DNA from: Gaiellasilicea sp963749515
GTDB lineage: Bacteria > Actinomycetota > Thermoleophilia > Gaiellales > Gaiellaceae
DNA length: 64,000 nt
Assembly (NCBI GenBank): GCA_963749515.1
Contig: CAVVMR010000002.1
Span: 124,001-188,000, forward strand
Direction: 5' to 3'
The notes beneath the pieces were generated by a model. It was not told where the DNA came from. It saw only the letters and a program-made list of their open reading frames with translations, and did no database searches. The translations under genes and the position numbers were made by a program. Positions 9,249 to 17,092 of the stretch are shown here, one piece after another (the stretch's first letter is position 1; the number at the start of each line of letters is the position of its first letter).

Positions 9249-10265
9249 GTGATGCCGCGCGCCGACGCCGAGATCGCAATCGTGGGCGCAGGGGTGATGG
9301 GCCTCGCCACGGCCTGGGCGCTCGCCCGGGCCGGACGCAGCGTCGTGGTCTGCGAGCAGTTCGAGGTCGGCCACGTCAACGGCTCGAGTCATGGCGGGTC
9401 ACGCATCATTCGCCTTTCCTATCCCGAGGAACGCTGGGTGCGGCTGGCGCAGGAGGCGTATCCGCTCTGGCAAGAGCTCGAGGCCGGATGGGGACGCGCG
9501 CTGATCGACCAACCCGGCACGATCGATCTCGGAGACTGGCGGGGACACCGGGACGCACTGGCCGCGTGCGGCGCGCCGTTCGAGGTGCTGGACCGAGCCG
9601 AGACCGGGCGTCGCTTCCCGATCAACCTGGACAGCGGCGAGACGGGGCTCTTCCAGCCTGACGGAGGGATCGTGTTCGCCGACCTCGCGCTGCAGGCGCT
9701 GGCCGGCGCAGCGACCGCCGCGGGCGCAGACGTGCGCGAGCGAACGCGGGTCGAGTCGATCGAGGACGAGGGTGAGACGGTCTCGCTCGACGGGTTGCAG
9801 GCGAAGGCCGTCGTCGTGACCGCCGGTGCATGGGCGCCGGGGCTCGTGGGCGTGGATGCGACGCCGACGCGCGAGACCGCGTCGTTCTTCGCGCTCGACG
9901 AGCCGGTGCCCTCGGTGCTCGACAAGAGCCTGGGCGACACCCACCACTACGCGCTGGCGGCGCCGGGCGTGGGGCTGAAGGCGGGGGTGCACCGGTCCGG
10001 GCCGGTGACCGACCCGGACGAGCCGGGCGAGCCCGACGCGGCAATCGGAGAGCGGGCAACGGAGTGGGTGGAGCGGCGGTTCCGCGGCGTCGGGTCCCTG
10101 GAGCACATGGAGACGTGCCTCTACACGAACAGACTGGACGACGAGTTCGTGCTCGAGCGGAAAGGGCGGATCGTGATCGGGTCGCCCTGCAGCGGGCACG
10201 GATTCAAGTTCGCGCCGGTAATCGGCAAGCGGCTCGCCGACCTCGCGCTCGAAGCTCTCTACTAG
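9249..10265 (+). CDS. FAD-dependent oxidoreductase, monomeric sarcosine oxidase / SolA-like
   Basis: 338 aa. N-terminal Rossmann FAD site (IAIVGAGVMGLATAWALARAG) and the family block SSHGGSRIIRLSY, then a substrate domain and the C-terminal CSGHGFKFAPVIGK typical of sarcosine and N-methyl-amino-acid oxidases. C290 in the CLYTN motif matches the cysteine that binds flavin covalently in monomeric sarcosine oxidase, so covalent FAD is predicted. The substrate is an N-methylated or secondary amine, not determinable here. GTG 9249 is followed directly by ATG 9252; either may be used. A TAGGCT box lies at 9237. Confidence 0.88.
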   Translation: MMPRADAEIAIVGAGVMGLATAWALARAGRSVVVCEQFEVGHVNGSSHGGSRIIRLSYPEERWVRLAQEAYPLWQELEAGWGRALIDQPGTIDLGDWRGHRDALAACGAPFEVLDRAETGRRFPINLDSGETGLFQPDGGIVFADLALQALAGAATAAGADVRERTRVESIEDEGETVSLDGLQAKAVVVTAGAWAPGLVGVDATPTRETASFFALDEPVPSVLDKSLGDTHHYALAAPGVGLKAGVHRSGPVTDPDEPGEPDAAIGERATEWVERRFRGVGSLEHMETCLYTNRLDDEFVLERKGRIVIGSPCSGHGFKFAPVIGKRLADLALEALY

Positions 10266-10275
10266 GAGGTCCTAG
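10262..10275. repeat. Short inverted repeat spanning two convergent stop codons
   Basis: The arms CTAGGA and TCCTAG flank two bases. The TAG stop of the flavoenzyme gene lies in the left arm and the stop of cofE in the right arm. It could act as a weak bidirectional terminator hairpin, but there is no T-tract on either side. Confidence 0.35.
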
Positions 10276-11015
10276 CGGAAGAGGTCTCGCTCCTCGGGGA
10301 TCACGATGTCGCGACCGACGCCTTCGCCGCGCACGTCGAGGCCCCGGACGATCGCCGCGGGGATCCCGTTCGTCTTCCCGAGCACGAGCTCCGCGGCGCC
10401 CGCCAGCTCGTCGGCGACCGCGATCTGCGTCGCCTGGAGCTCGTAGCCGACGCTGTCCCTGACGCCGCGTAGGTCGAGCAGCGGCGTGATTCCGGCAACT
10501 CCGAGCGCCACGTCGGTCGTCCCCTGACGGAACGGCCGCCCGAAGGAGTCGCTCACGATCACGCCCACGTCGCGGCCGAGGCGCTCGCGCAGGCCCGCCC
10601 GGATCGCCGCGGCCGAAGCATCGGGGTCGAGCGGCAGGAGGATGAGCGTGCCCTTGCCCTTCGCATTCGACGCGTCGACTCCCGCGGAGGCGCAGATGAA
10701 GCCGTGACGGGTCTCGGTGATGATCAGCGGCGGCCGGACGCGAACGACCTGTGCGCTCTCCATCAGGATCGCCTCGACGTGACGCGGGTCGCGGTCGTCC
10801 GCGAGCTCGATGGCGCGTTCGGACGGCTCGATCTCGTCCAGCCGCACCACGCGTCCCTCGGCCTTCGAGACGACCTTCTGGGCCACGACGACGACGTCTG
10901 CGTCCTCGAGCCCGCCCGCGCGTTCGGCCGCCTCGGCCAGAAGTACGACGAGATCGTCGCCTGCCTCGACCTCCGGGATCCCTTCGAGCGGGACGATCCT
11001 GATGCCGGTCGTCAC
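10272..11015 (-). CDS. cofE: Coenzyme F420-0:L-glutamate ligase
   Basis: 247 aa from GTG 11015. It adds gamma-linked glutamates to F420-0 using GTP, the last step of F420 assembly. The family blocks are GIRIVPLEGIPEVEAGDD, VVAQKVVSKAEGR, SDSFGRPFRQGTTDVALG and the C-terminal ELVLGKTNGIPAAIVRGL. It is a stand-alone CofE of the archaeal length, without the C-terminal nitroreductase domain of mycobacterial FbiB. The start overlaps the stop of the F420-reductase gene by 4 bp (GTGA at 11012-11015), which fixes the start and implies translational coupling. Confidence 0.93.
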   Translation of the reverse strand: MTTGIRIVPLEGIPEVEAGDDLVVLLAEAAERAGGLEDADVVVVAQKVVSKAEGRVVRLDEIEPSERAIELADDRDPRHVEAILMESAQVVRVRPPLIITETRHGFICASAGVDASNAKGKGTLILLPLDPDASAAAIRAGLRERLGRDVGVIVSDSFGRPFRQGTTDVALGVAGITPLLDLRGVRDSVGYELQATQIAVADELAGAAELVLGKTNGIPAAIVRGLDVRGEGVGRDIVIPEERDLFR

Positions 11016-11629
11016 TCGAGACCGGTGACGCGGACACCCGCGTGGGCCTTGTAGCGCTTGTTGACGTTGACGATCACCGCGGTCATCCCCTCGAGTGCGC
11101 GCGCACTCGCCAGCGGCCCGCAGTCGACAGCGCGGCCCGAGACGAGCCTTCCCGCGAGGTCGAGTGCAAGCGCCTTCGCCTCCGCGTCGTCTCCGCACAC
11201 CAACGCGTCCTCCTCCGGCGGCGCCTCGGCGAGATTCGAGGCGGCCAACGAGTGCAGGCCGGCGACGACGGGTGCGTCGAGCTCGTCCTGGATCCGCTTC
11301 GCGATCGACGTCCCCTCGGTGGTCGGCTTCACGCCACCCGGCCCGAAGACGAGCTCGGCGCAGACCGAGAGCACCGGCGTCGACCCGATCGACTGCCGCA
11401 GGTCGCGCGCGGTGTCCACGGCTGCGTCCGCCTTCACCGCGAAGAGCACGAGGTCGACGCCGCGCACGGCGTCGTCGTTGTTCGCCCCTTCGGCACCGAG
11501 CGCCGCAGCCGCTTCGCGGGCGCGCTCCGCATCGCGGGAGCCGATCACGATCTCGACGCCGGCGTCGACGAGGCGCTTGGCGACCGCCTGGCCGAAGCTG
11601 CCCGTCCCACCGACGACGGCGACCTTCAA
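11012..11629 (-). CDS. npdG: NADPH:F420 oxidoreductase
   Basis: 205 aa from TTG 11629. Rossmann dinucleotide site at the extreme N-terminus (VAVVGGTGSFGQAVAKRL) followed by VIGSRDAERA, which selects NADP phosphate, and the family segments LFAVKADAAVDTAR and VVAGLHSLAASNL. The enzyme transfers hydride between NADPH and F420. The frame stays open upstream, but homology starts at TTG, whose TTGA overlaps the cofD stop. Its place between cofD and cofE lets the cofactor and its reductase be made together. Confidence 0.9.
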   Translation of the reverse strand: MKVAVVGGTGSFGQAVAKRLVDAGVEIVIGSRDAERAREAAAALGAEGANNDDAVRGVDLVLFAVKADAAVDTARDLRQSIGSTPVLSVCAELVFGPGGVKPTTEGTSIAKRIQDELDAPVVAGLHSLAASNLAEAPPEEDALVCGDDAEAKALALDLAGRLVSGRAVDCGPLASARALEGMTAVIVNVNKRYKAHAGVRVTGLE

Positions 11630-12531
11630 GCCGCTGCCCCGAGCACGGTCTCCGCGAGCCGGCGCGACGCGTCGAGGTCGGTCATCAGCGTCTGTGTGAC
11701 GACGCGCCGCACTGCGAGTGGGCCTGCCGGGTCGGACTCGTCGACGACGAGCGTGTCGATCAGGCCCGTGTAGCAGGCCGCGACGTGCTCCGGCCCGGTG
11801 CCGCCCGCCATCCGCGCGAGCATACGGTCTGCCGGGCCCTTGACGGCGCGGCCGCCGACGAGCGGACTGACAGCGACACACGGCACCCGGCGAGCGACGA
11901 GCGCTGCGCGGATCTCCTCGACCGCAAGGATCGGCCAGATGCTCACGTAGGGGTTGGAGGGCGCAATCACGATCGCGTCGGCCCCGGCGAGGGCCTCGAG
12001 CACGCCGGGCGCGGGCTCGGCGTCGCCGACGAAGCGAACGCCGTCGACCTCGTCGCGGTGGCCGCGGGCGACGAACCACTCCTGGAACGGAAAGCTGCCG
12101 GCCGGCGTGTCGATCCAGGTGCGCAGCCGATCGTCCGTCGCCGGCAGGATCGCAGTCTCGACCCCCAGCGCGCGAGCCAGGCGCAGCGTGACCGCCGAGA
12201 GCGGCTCTCCCGCGCGCAGAGCCTCGCTGCGCACGAGGTGGAGCCCCAGATCGCGGTCGCCGAGCCGGAACCAGTCCTCGCCGCCGAGCGAGGTCACGGT
12301 GCCGAGCGCCTCCCACGTCTCGCCGGCGCGACCCCAGCCGCGTTCCTCGTCGTGCAATCCTGCGAGCGCGTAGAGGATGCTGTCGAGATCCGGCGAGACG
12401 GCGAGACCGAGGACGTCCAGGTCGTCGCCGACGTTGCCGATGACGGTCACATCGCCCGGATCGACGGCGCTGACGAGACCGCAGGCGAAGCGCGCTCCGC
12501 CGACGCCGCCGGAGAGGAGCGCGACCTTCAC
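11626..12531 (-). CDS. cofD: 2-phospho-L-lactate (or phosphoenolpyruvyl) transferase of F420 biosynthesis
   Basis: 301 aa. CofD/FbiA joins the activated C3 acid from CofC to the deazaflavin Fo, giving (dehydro-)F420-0. The diagnostic motifs are KVALLSGGVGGARFACGL, VIGNVGDDL, the aspartate-rich LAVSPDLDSILYALAG and SNPYVSIWPILAV. The length is normal for the family. ATG 12531 overlaps the cofC stop (ATGA at 12528-12531). Confidence 0.95.
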   Translation of the reverse strand: MKVALLSGGVGGARFACGLVSAVDPGDVTVIGNVGDDLDVLGLAVSPDLDSILYALAGLHDEERGWGRAGETWEALGTVTSLGGEDWFRLGDRDLGLHLVRSEALRAGEPLSAVTLRLARALGVETAILPATDDRLRTWIDTPAGSFPFQEWFVARGHRDEVDGVRFVGDAEPAPGVLEALAGADAIVIAPSNPYVSIWPILAVEEIRAALVARRVPCVAVSPLVGGRAVKGPADRMLARMAGGTGPEHVAACYTGLIDTLVVDESDPAGPLAVRRVVTQTLMTDLDASRRLAETVLGAAA

Positions 12532-13127
12532 CGGTAGGCAATCTGGCCGAGTGCGGCCTGCGTGCGCGGGCCTGCGCGCAGGCCGATCCGCCGCAGGTCG
12601 TCCATCGTGTCGACGTCGTCGCTGAGGTTCGGGATCACGGACGCGATGGCCAGCACGCCCTGCGCGTCGAAATGCCGGCGGAAGCGGTCGGCGCTGCCTT
12701 CGCCGTACAGCGAGGCGAAGAGGGAGGCGCGCGGAAGCACGAGCGCGTTCGTCGTCCCGTCGCTCGCCTCGACGAGCCCGGCGGCATCCAGCTCGGCCGG
12801 GCCGGCGAGAGTGCGAAGGTCGTGCGGCACGACACAGGGAACATCCGCGTTGACGACGATCACCGCCCCGTTGGCCGCTCGCTCCAGGCCGGCGGCGACC
12901 GCAGCGCCTTGACCGCCGCCCGGATCGTCGACCACCTCGGCGCCGAGCTCCTCGGCCAGCGCGCGGGCGTCCGCGTCATCGGTGACGACGAGCGTGCGTC
13001 CGGTCACGACGCACGCGCTGAGAACGTCGCCCAGCATGGCAAGGGCGAGCTTCGCCCGCACGGGGGCGGGAGCGTCGAGGCGCTGCTTGCCGGACTCGCC
13101 GCGGAACGGGACGACGATCTGCGTCAT
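12528..13127 (-). CDS. cofC: 2-phospho-L-lactate / phosphoenolpyruvate guanylyltransferase
   Basis: 199 aa. CofC/FbiD activates 2-phospholactate or PEP with GTP at the start of the side-chain pathway. It is a nucleotidyltransferase fold: PFRGESGKQRL is a variant of the N-terminal KP..K..L loop, then VVTDDADAR, a glycine-rich DPGGGQGAAV, NADVPCV and GTTNALVL. It is the first gene of the cof operon. Its ATG overlaps the divergent ATG at 13126 (bases CATG). A TAGAGT hexamer lies 7 nt upstream at 13140-13135. Confidence 0.92.
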   Translation of the reverse strand: MTQIVVPFRGESGKQRLDAPAPVRAKLALAMLGDVLSACVVTGRTLVVTDDADARALAEELGAEVVDDPGGGQGAAVAAGLERAANGAVIVVNADVPCVVPHDLRTLAGPAELDAAGLVEASDGTTNALVLPRASLFASLYGEGSADRFRRHFDAQGVLAIASVIPNLSDDVDTMDDLRRIGLRAGPRTQAALGQIAYR

Positions 13128-14745
13128 GGGAAAGACTCTAGACGTGGAGAACGCCGCCCTCGCCGAGCGACTCGAAGCCTTTGCCGCCCTGCTCGACCTT
13201 TCGGGGTCGGGGCACTACACCGTGCGCGCCTACCGCCGGGCGGCCGAGCTCATCCGCTCGACGCCCGCCGACGTCGCAAAGCTCGTCCGTGCCGGGCGTG
13301 TCCGCGAGCTCGCCGGCATCGGCTCCGGCATCGAGGCGCGACTGAAGGAGCTCGTCGAGACCGGTGATCTGGCCGAGCTGCGGGAGCTCGAAGCGCAGGC
13401 GCTACCGGAGCTGGTCGGCGTCGCGGCCCTGGTCGGCATCTCGCCCAAGCGAATGCGCGAGCTCGGACATGCGCTCGGAATCCGGACGCTCGCCGAGCTC
13501 CGCGAGGCGGCCGCCGCGGGGAGGCTCGACAGCGTGCCGGGAATCGGGCCGAAGACCGCCGCGAAGATCCAGTCCGGGCTGGTGGAGCTCTCGACTGCGC
13601 GGCCGCGCCGCGGCATGCTCCTGCACCAGGCACGGGCGCTCGTCGGTGAGATCGCCGAGGCGCTGGGCGGCGAGGCCGCGGGCGACCCGCGACGGGCCTG
13701 CGACCTCTCGACGCATTTCGCCGTCGTCGTCCGAGGCAAGACACTGTTACGGGCTGTCGAGGAGCTGCCGCAAATCGTGGCCGTGCTGGAGCAGGACGAT
13801 CGGCGGGTCGTCGGCGTCACCGCCGAGGGCTATCCCGTCGAGGTGATCGCGGCCGAGCCCGGGAGCTTCGGCACCGAGCTGCTGCGCGCCACCGGCTCGC
13901 CGGAGTACGTCGCCTCGCTCGGTGACCTGCCCGAAGCGGACAGCGAGGTGCATGTGTACACATGCATCAACCGCCCGTTCCGGCCACCTGAGCTGCGCGA
14001 GCTCGATGCAGGCGACCCTCCACCCGACTTCGTCGAGCCGGCGCACATCCGCGGCGACCTGCACGTCCACACCACTGCCTCCGACGGCAAGGCGACCGTC
14101 GAGGAGATGGGCAGAGCCGCGCAGGCGCTCGGGTACGAGTACCTGGCGATCTGCGACCACACGCAAAACGTCCGAGTCGTCCCGGGTCTCGACGCGGACG
14201 ACATCCGCCGGCAGGCGGAGGAGATCGCCGCCGCCAACGACCTGCTCGCGCCTTTCCGAATCCTGCGCGGGAGCGAGTGCGACATCCTCCCCGACGGCTC
14301 CCTCGACCTCCCCGACGACGTCCTGGCGGAGCTCGAGTGGGTGCAGATCAGCCTGCACGCAGGCCAGCGCGCGGGTGTGGACGCTCTCACCGACCGTGTG
14401 CTCGAGGCGATGCGCCACCCCGCCGCGCGCTGCCTCTCCCACCCGAAGGGCAGGATCCTGAACCACCGGCCGGAGAACGCCCTCGATCTGGACCGCGTCT
14501 TCGAGGTGGCGCTCGAGACCGGCGTCGCGCTGGAGGTGAACGGCCTCCCGCCCCGCCTCGATCTCGCAGCCGGACATGTCCGCGAGGCGCTCGCCGCCGG
14601 CGTCAGGATCGTCTGCTCGACCGACGCTCACTCCGTCCGCGGGCTCGGGAACATGGAGCTCTCCGTCGCCACCGCCCGGCGCGGCGGAGCCCCGCGCAGC
14701 GCGGTCGTGAACACGCTGCCGCTGAAGGAAGTCCTAGGCGGCTGA
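13126..14745 (+). CDS. PolX-like protein: HhH and palm-like region (catalytic Asp lost) plus PHP domain
   Basis: 539 aa. The N-terminal 8-kDa-like and helix-hairpin-helix region contains VPGIGPKTAAKIQSG; the palm-like region still shows AEGYPVEVIAAEPGSFG and LLRATGSPEYV; the C-terminal PHP domain (about 308-539) has DLHVHTTASDG, ICDHTQN, GSECDILPDG, SLHAGQ, SHPKGRI and STDAHSV. In known bacterial PolX the palm carries DxD after an RR; here that position reads H197-F198-A199, and the third Asp is Glu (PVEV). The polymerase is therefore probably dead, while the PHP metal ligands look complete. Start is ATG 13126 or GTG 13144. Confidence 0.87.
   Translation: MGKTLDVENAALAERLEAFAALLDLSGSGHYTVRAYRRAAELIRSTPADVAKLVRAGRVRELAGIGSGIEARLKELVETGDLAELRELEAQALPELVGVAALVGISPKRMRELGHALGIRTLAELREAAAAGRLDSVPGIGPKTAAKIQSGLVELSTARPRRGMLLHQARALVGEIAEALGGEAAGDPRRACDLSTHFAVVVRGKTLLRAVEELPQIVAVLEQDDRRVVGVTAEGYPVEVIAAEPGSFGTELLRATGSPEYVASLGDLPEADSEVHVYTCINRPFRPPELRELDAGDPPPDFVEPAHIRGDLHVHTTASDGKATVEEMGRAAQALGYEYLAICDHTQNVRVVPGLDADDIRRQAEEIAAANDLLAPFRILRGSECDILPDGSLDLPDDVLAELEWVQISLHAGQRAGVDALTDRVLEAMRHPAARCLSHPKGRILNHRPENALDLDRVFEVALETGVALEVNGLPPRLDLAAGHVREALAAGVRIVCSTDAHSVRGLGNMELSVATARRGGAPRSAVVNTLPLKEVLGG
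13135..13140 (-). promoter_or_regulatory. -10-like hexamer TAGAGT, cof operon
   Basis: 7 nt before the cofC ATG at 13127, inside the 5' end of the divergent PolX-like gene. Confidence 0.45.
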
Positions 14746-15012
14746 AGCGCCCGGCCCGCGGGCCGCGTACTCGCGCACCTCGTACCAGTGCGTGTCGCGC
14801 AGCGCCTCGGCGACCTCGGGGTCGGTGTGCGCGTCGTAGAAGACGTGGTGGTCGAGATCGCAGCAGATCGCCACGTCGCCGAGCGAGACGTGCGAGATGA
14901 CGCGCAGCGCCTCCACCGGCAGCTGCGCCTCGGCAACGGTGTAGTGCATGAACTGGAGATCCGGAGCCAGCTCCATCAGATCGGGCCAGTCGGGGCAGGT
15001 GCGTGAGCTCAT
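14734..15012 (-). CDS. Conserved-looking small protein of unknown function (92 aa)
   Basis: 92 aa, last gene of the hemE-hemH-wzt operon; its ATG overlaps the wzt stop (ATGA at 15009-15012) and its 3' end overlaps the convergent polX-like gene by 12 bp. The protein has a CPDWPDLMELAPDLQF start, HYTVAEAQLP, an ICCDLDHHVFYDAHTDP segment rich in Cys, Asp and His, and THWYEVREYA. The clustering of C, D and H suggests a metal or cofactor site, but that is inference. I do not recognise the family. Confidence 0.7.
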   Translation of the reverse strand: MSSRTCPDWPDLMELAPDLQFMHYTVAEAQLPVEALRVISHVSLGDVAICCDLDHHVFYDAHTDPEVAEALRDTHWYEVREYAARGPGASAA

Positions 15013-16211
15013 CGCGACTCGGAGTTCTCCTCCGCCGTCCAGCTCCCTTCCAGCCGGACGACTCCGCGTTCCTCACCCGCCGGATAGACGAGGAAGACGA
15101 GGGCGTCGTCGAGCCAGTGCAGGAGACGCTCTCCGCCCGCATCCGCGAGACCCAGCCGGAGGTGGAAGCGGCCGTCCGAGAGCGGTAGCCGGTCGACGTC
15201 GTAGCGCAGGTCTCTCGTTCCGGCATCCCAGCCGACGCTGCCGGTGTCGAGCACGTCCGACGCCACGAGCAGCCCCGCCTCGTCGCGGAGCTCGAGCTGG
15301 AGTTGCGGCGGCGCGATCCCGTTCTCGGCCTCGATCCGAAGCCGGAGCGAGAACGGCTCGCCGGCGAGGAACTGCTGCCGCTCCTCACCCTCGGCGCCGA
15401 CCAACCGTGCGTTGGCGATCGTCGCTTCGCCCGTCCCCCACTCGCGCAGGCCGGCCGCGCGCTCGGCCGGATCGGCCTCCGCGGCGAGCCCCTTCCGGTA
15501 GCGCACGATCGCCTCGTGCGTCGGACCGTCGAACTCGAGCCGGCCCTCCCGCAGCAGCACCGCCCGCTCGCAGAGCCGCTCGACCTGAGTTGCGTCGTGC
15601 GAGACGAAGATGATCGTGCCGCCCCGCTGCTTGAACTCGAACACCTTGCCGAAGCACTTCCGCTGGAACGCCTCGTCCCCGACCGCGAAGACCTCGTCGA
15701 GCAGCAGCACGTCCGCGTCGAGATGTGCCGCGATCGCGAAGCCGAGCCGCATGTACATCCCGGAGGAGTAGGTGCGCACGGGCCGGTCTATGGCCCGCTC
15801 GAGCTCGGCGAAGGCGACGATCTCGTCGAAGCGCTCCCGGATCTGCGCGCGCCGGAGACCGTAGATCGCGCCGTTCAGGAAGACGTTCTCGCGGCCGGAG
15901 AAGTCGGGATGGAAGCCGGCGCCGAGCTCGAGCAGCGAGCCGATCCGCCCACCGACGGCGACGCTGCCCTCGGTCGGCTTGATGATCCCGGCGATCAGGC
16001 GCAGCAGCGTCGACTTGCCGGAGCCGTTCCGGCCGACGAGACCGACGGCCTCGCCCGGCTCGACCGCGAGCGAGACGTCCTGGAGCGCAACGACGTCCGT
16101 CGCCTCGGTTCGCCCGCCCAGGACGAACAGCTCCTTCAGGCTGCGCGCTTCGTTTGCCCGGACGCGGAAACGACGCGAGACCCCCTCGACGCGGATCTGC
16201 CCCGTCTTCAC
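15009..16211 (-). CDS. wzt: Polysaccharide ABC transporter ATPase with Wzt-like C-terminal domain
   Basis: 400 aa from GTG 16211 (the longer frame upstream is not homologous). The ATPase half (about 1-245) has Walker A VGRNGSGKST, signature YSSGMYMRLGFA, Walker B DVLLLDEVFAVGD and switch FVSHDATQ; the spacing is that of the KpsT/Wzt/TagH group. Residues about 260-395 form a beta-rich domain like the Wzt C-terminal domain that recognises the modified end of an exported glycan. The likely permease is the gene at 18920-19720. The GTG start overlaps the hemH stop (GTGA). Confidence 0.92.
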   Translation of the reverse strand: MKTGQIRVEGVSRRFRVRANEARSLKELFVLGGRTEATDVVALQDVSLAVEPGEAVGLVGRNGSGKSTLLRLIAGIIKPTEGSVAVGGRIGSLLELGAGFHPDFSGRENVFLNGAIYGLRRAQIRERFDEIVAFAELERAIDRPVRTYSSGMYMRLGFAIAAHLDADVLLLDEVFAVGDEAFQRKCFGKVFEFKQRGGTIIFVSHDATQVERLCERAVLLREGRLEFDGPTHEAIVRYRKGLAAEADPAERAAGLREWGTGEATIANARLVGAEGEERQQFLAGEPFSLRLRIEAENGIAPPQLQLELRDEAGLLVASDVLDTGSVGWDAGTRDLRYDVDRLPLSDGRFHLRLGLADAGGERLLHWLDDALVFLVYPAGEERGVVRLEGSWTAEENSESR

Positions 16212-17092
16212 CCGAGAGACGGTACAGCGGTGTGCCGCCGGACGAGGCCCGCGAGCACCTGGATGAAGGCGGGGTCGTCGTTCGGGAGCTCGATGCGCTC
16301 CAGTCGCATCCCGAGCTCCCGCGCCCGCTCGGCCGCCTCGATGTCCAGATCCCAGCGGATCTCGAGGTGGTCGGAGACGAACCCGACCGGGCAGAGGACT
16401 GTGTCGCGGACGTCGCACGCGGCCAGCTCGTTCAGATGCTCCAGGATGTCCGGCCCGAGCCATGGCTCGCCGGTCGGCGACTGGCTCTGGAAGGAGAACG
16501 TCCACTCGTGCGCCCCGGCGCTCTCGGCCACGAGACGGGCGGTCTCGAGCAGCTCGTCGCGATACGGGTCGCCCTGCTCGAGGATCCTGGCGGGCAGCGA
16601 GTGGGCCGTGAAGACGGCGTGCTTCTGCCTGTGTGGCTCGAGCCTCTCCGCCAGCAGCGCGACGAACCCGGGCTCGTGACCCCACCGCTCGACGAACCTG
16701 AGCTCGGCGCGGCCGTCGAGCGCTCGCACGAGCTGCTCGCGGTACTTCTCGATCGACAGGGCCGAATAGTGCGGCGCGAGCACGAGCCCGACGATCTCGG
16801 TCGCCCCGCCCGCCAGCGCCTGCTCGACCGCATCTCCGATCCGCGGCGTCCAGTGGCGCATGCCGGTGAAGACGGGAAGGTCGAGCTCCGCCTCGAGCGC
16901 GGCGCGAGTCGCCTCGGTGATCTCGTTCAGCGGATTCGACTCTTCGATCCCGAGCCGCCGGTACCGCGCGACGAGATTCTCGAGCTGCTCGGGGCTGATC
17001 GGCCGCCCACCGCGGATATCGGAGTAGTAGGCCGGCACGTCCTCCAGCCGGTCGGGCGAGCCATACGCCATCAGGACGACCGCGGTGCTCAT
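16208..17092 (-). CDS. hemH: Ferrochelatase (probably coproporphyrin III ferrochelatase)
   Basis: 294 aa. It inserts iron into the porphyrin. The N-terminal VVLMAYGSPDRLEDVPAYY, the catalytic His in FTAHSLP, the acidic site in GEPWLGPDILE and VGFVSDHLEIRWDLD are all present. In actinobacteria this enzyme normally acts on coproporphyrin III; the window holds no hemQ or hemY to confirm that. The start ATG overlaps the hemE stop (ATGA at 17089-17092), so the two heme genes are coupled. Confidence 0.94.
   Translation of the reverse strand: MSTAVVLMAYGSPDRLEDVPAYYSDIRGGRPISPEQLENLVARYRRLGIEESNPLNEITEATRAALEAELDLPVFTGMRHWTPRIGDAVEQALAGGATEIVGLVLAPHYSALSIEKYREQLVRALDGRAELRFVERWGHEPGFVALLAERLEPHRQKHAVFTAHSLPARILEQGDPYRDELLETARLVAESAGAHEWTFSFQSQSPTGEPWLGPDILEHLNELAACDVRDTVLCPVGFVSDHLEIRWDLDIEAAERARELGMRLERIELPNDDPAFIQVLAGLVRRHTAVPSLG

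Noticed and set aside
14603..16685. Longer frames upstream of the ABC ATPase and ferrochelatase genes
   Set aside because: Homology begins at GTG 16211 and ATG 17092, where 4-bp overlaps with the previous stops occur.
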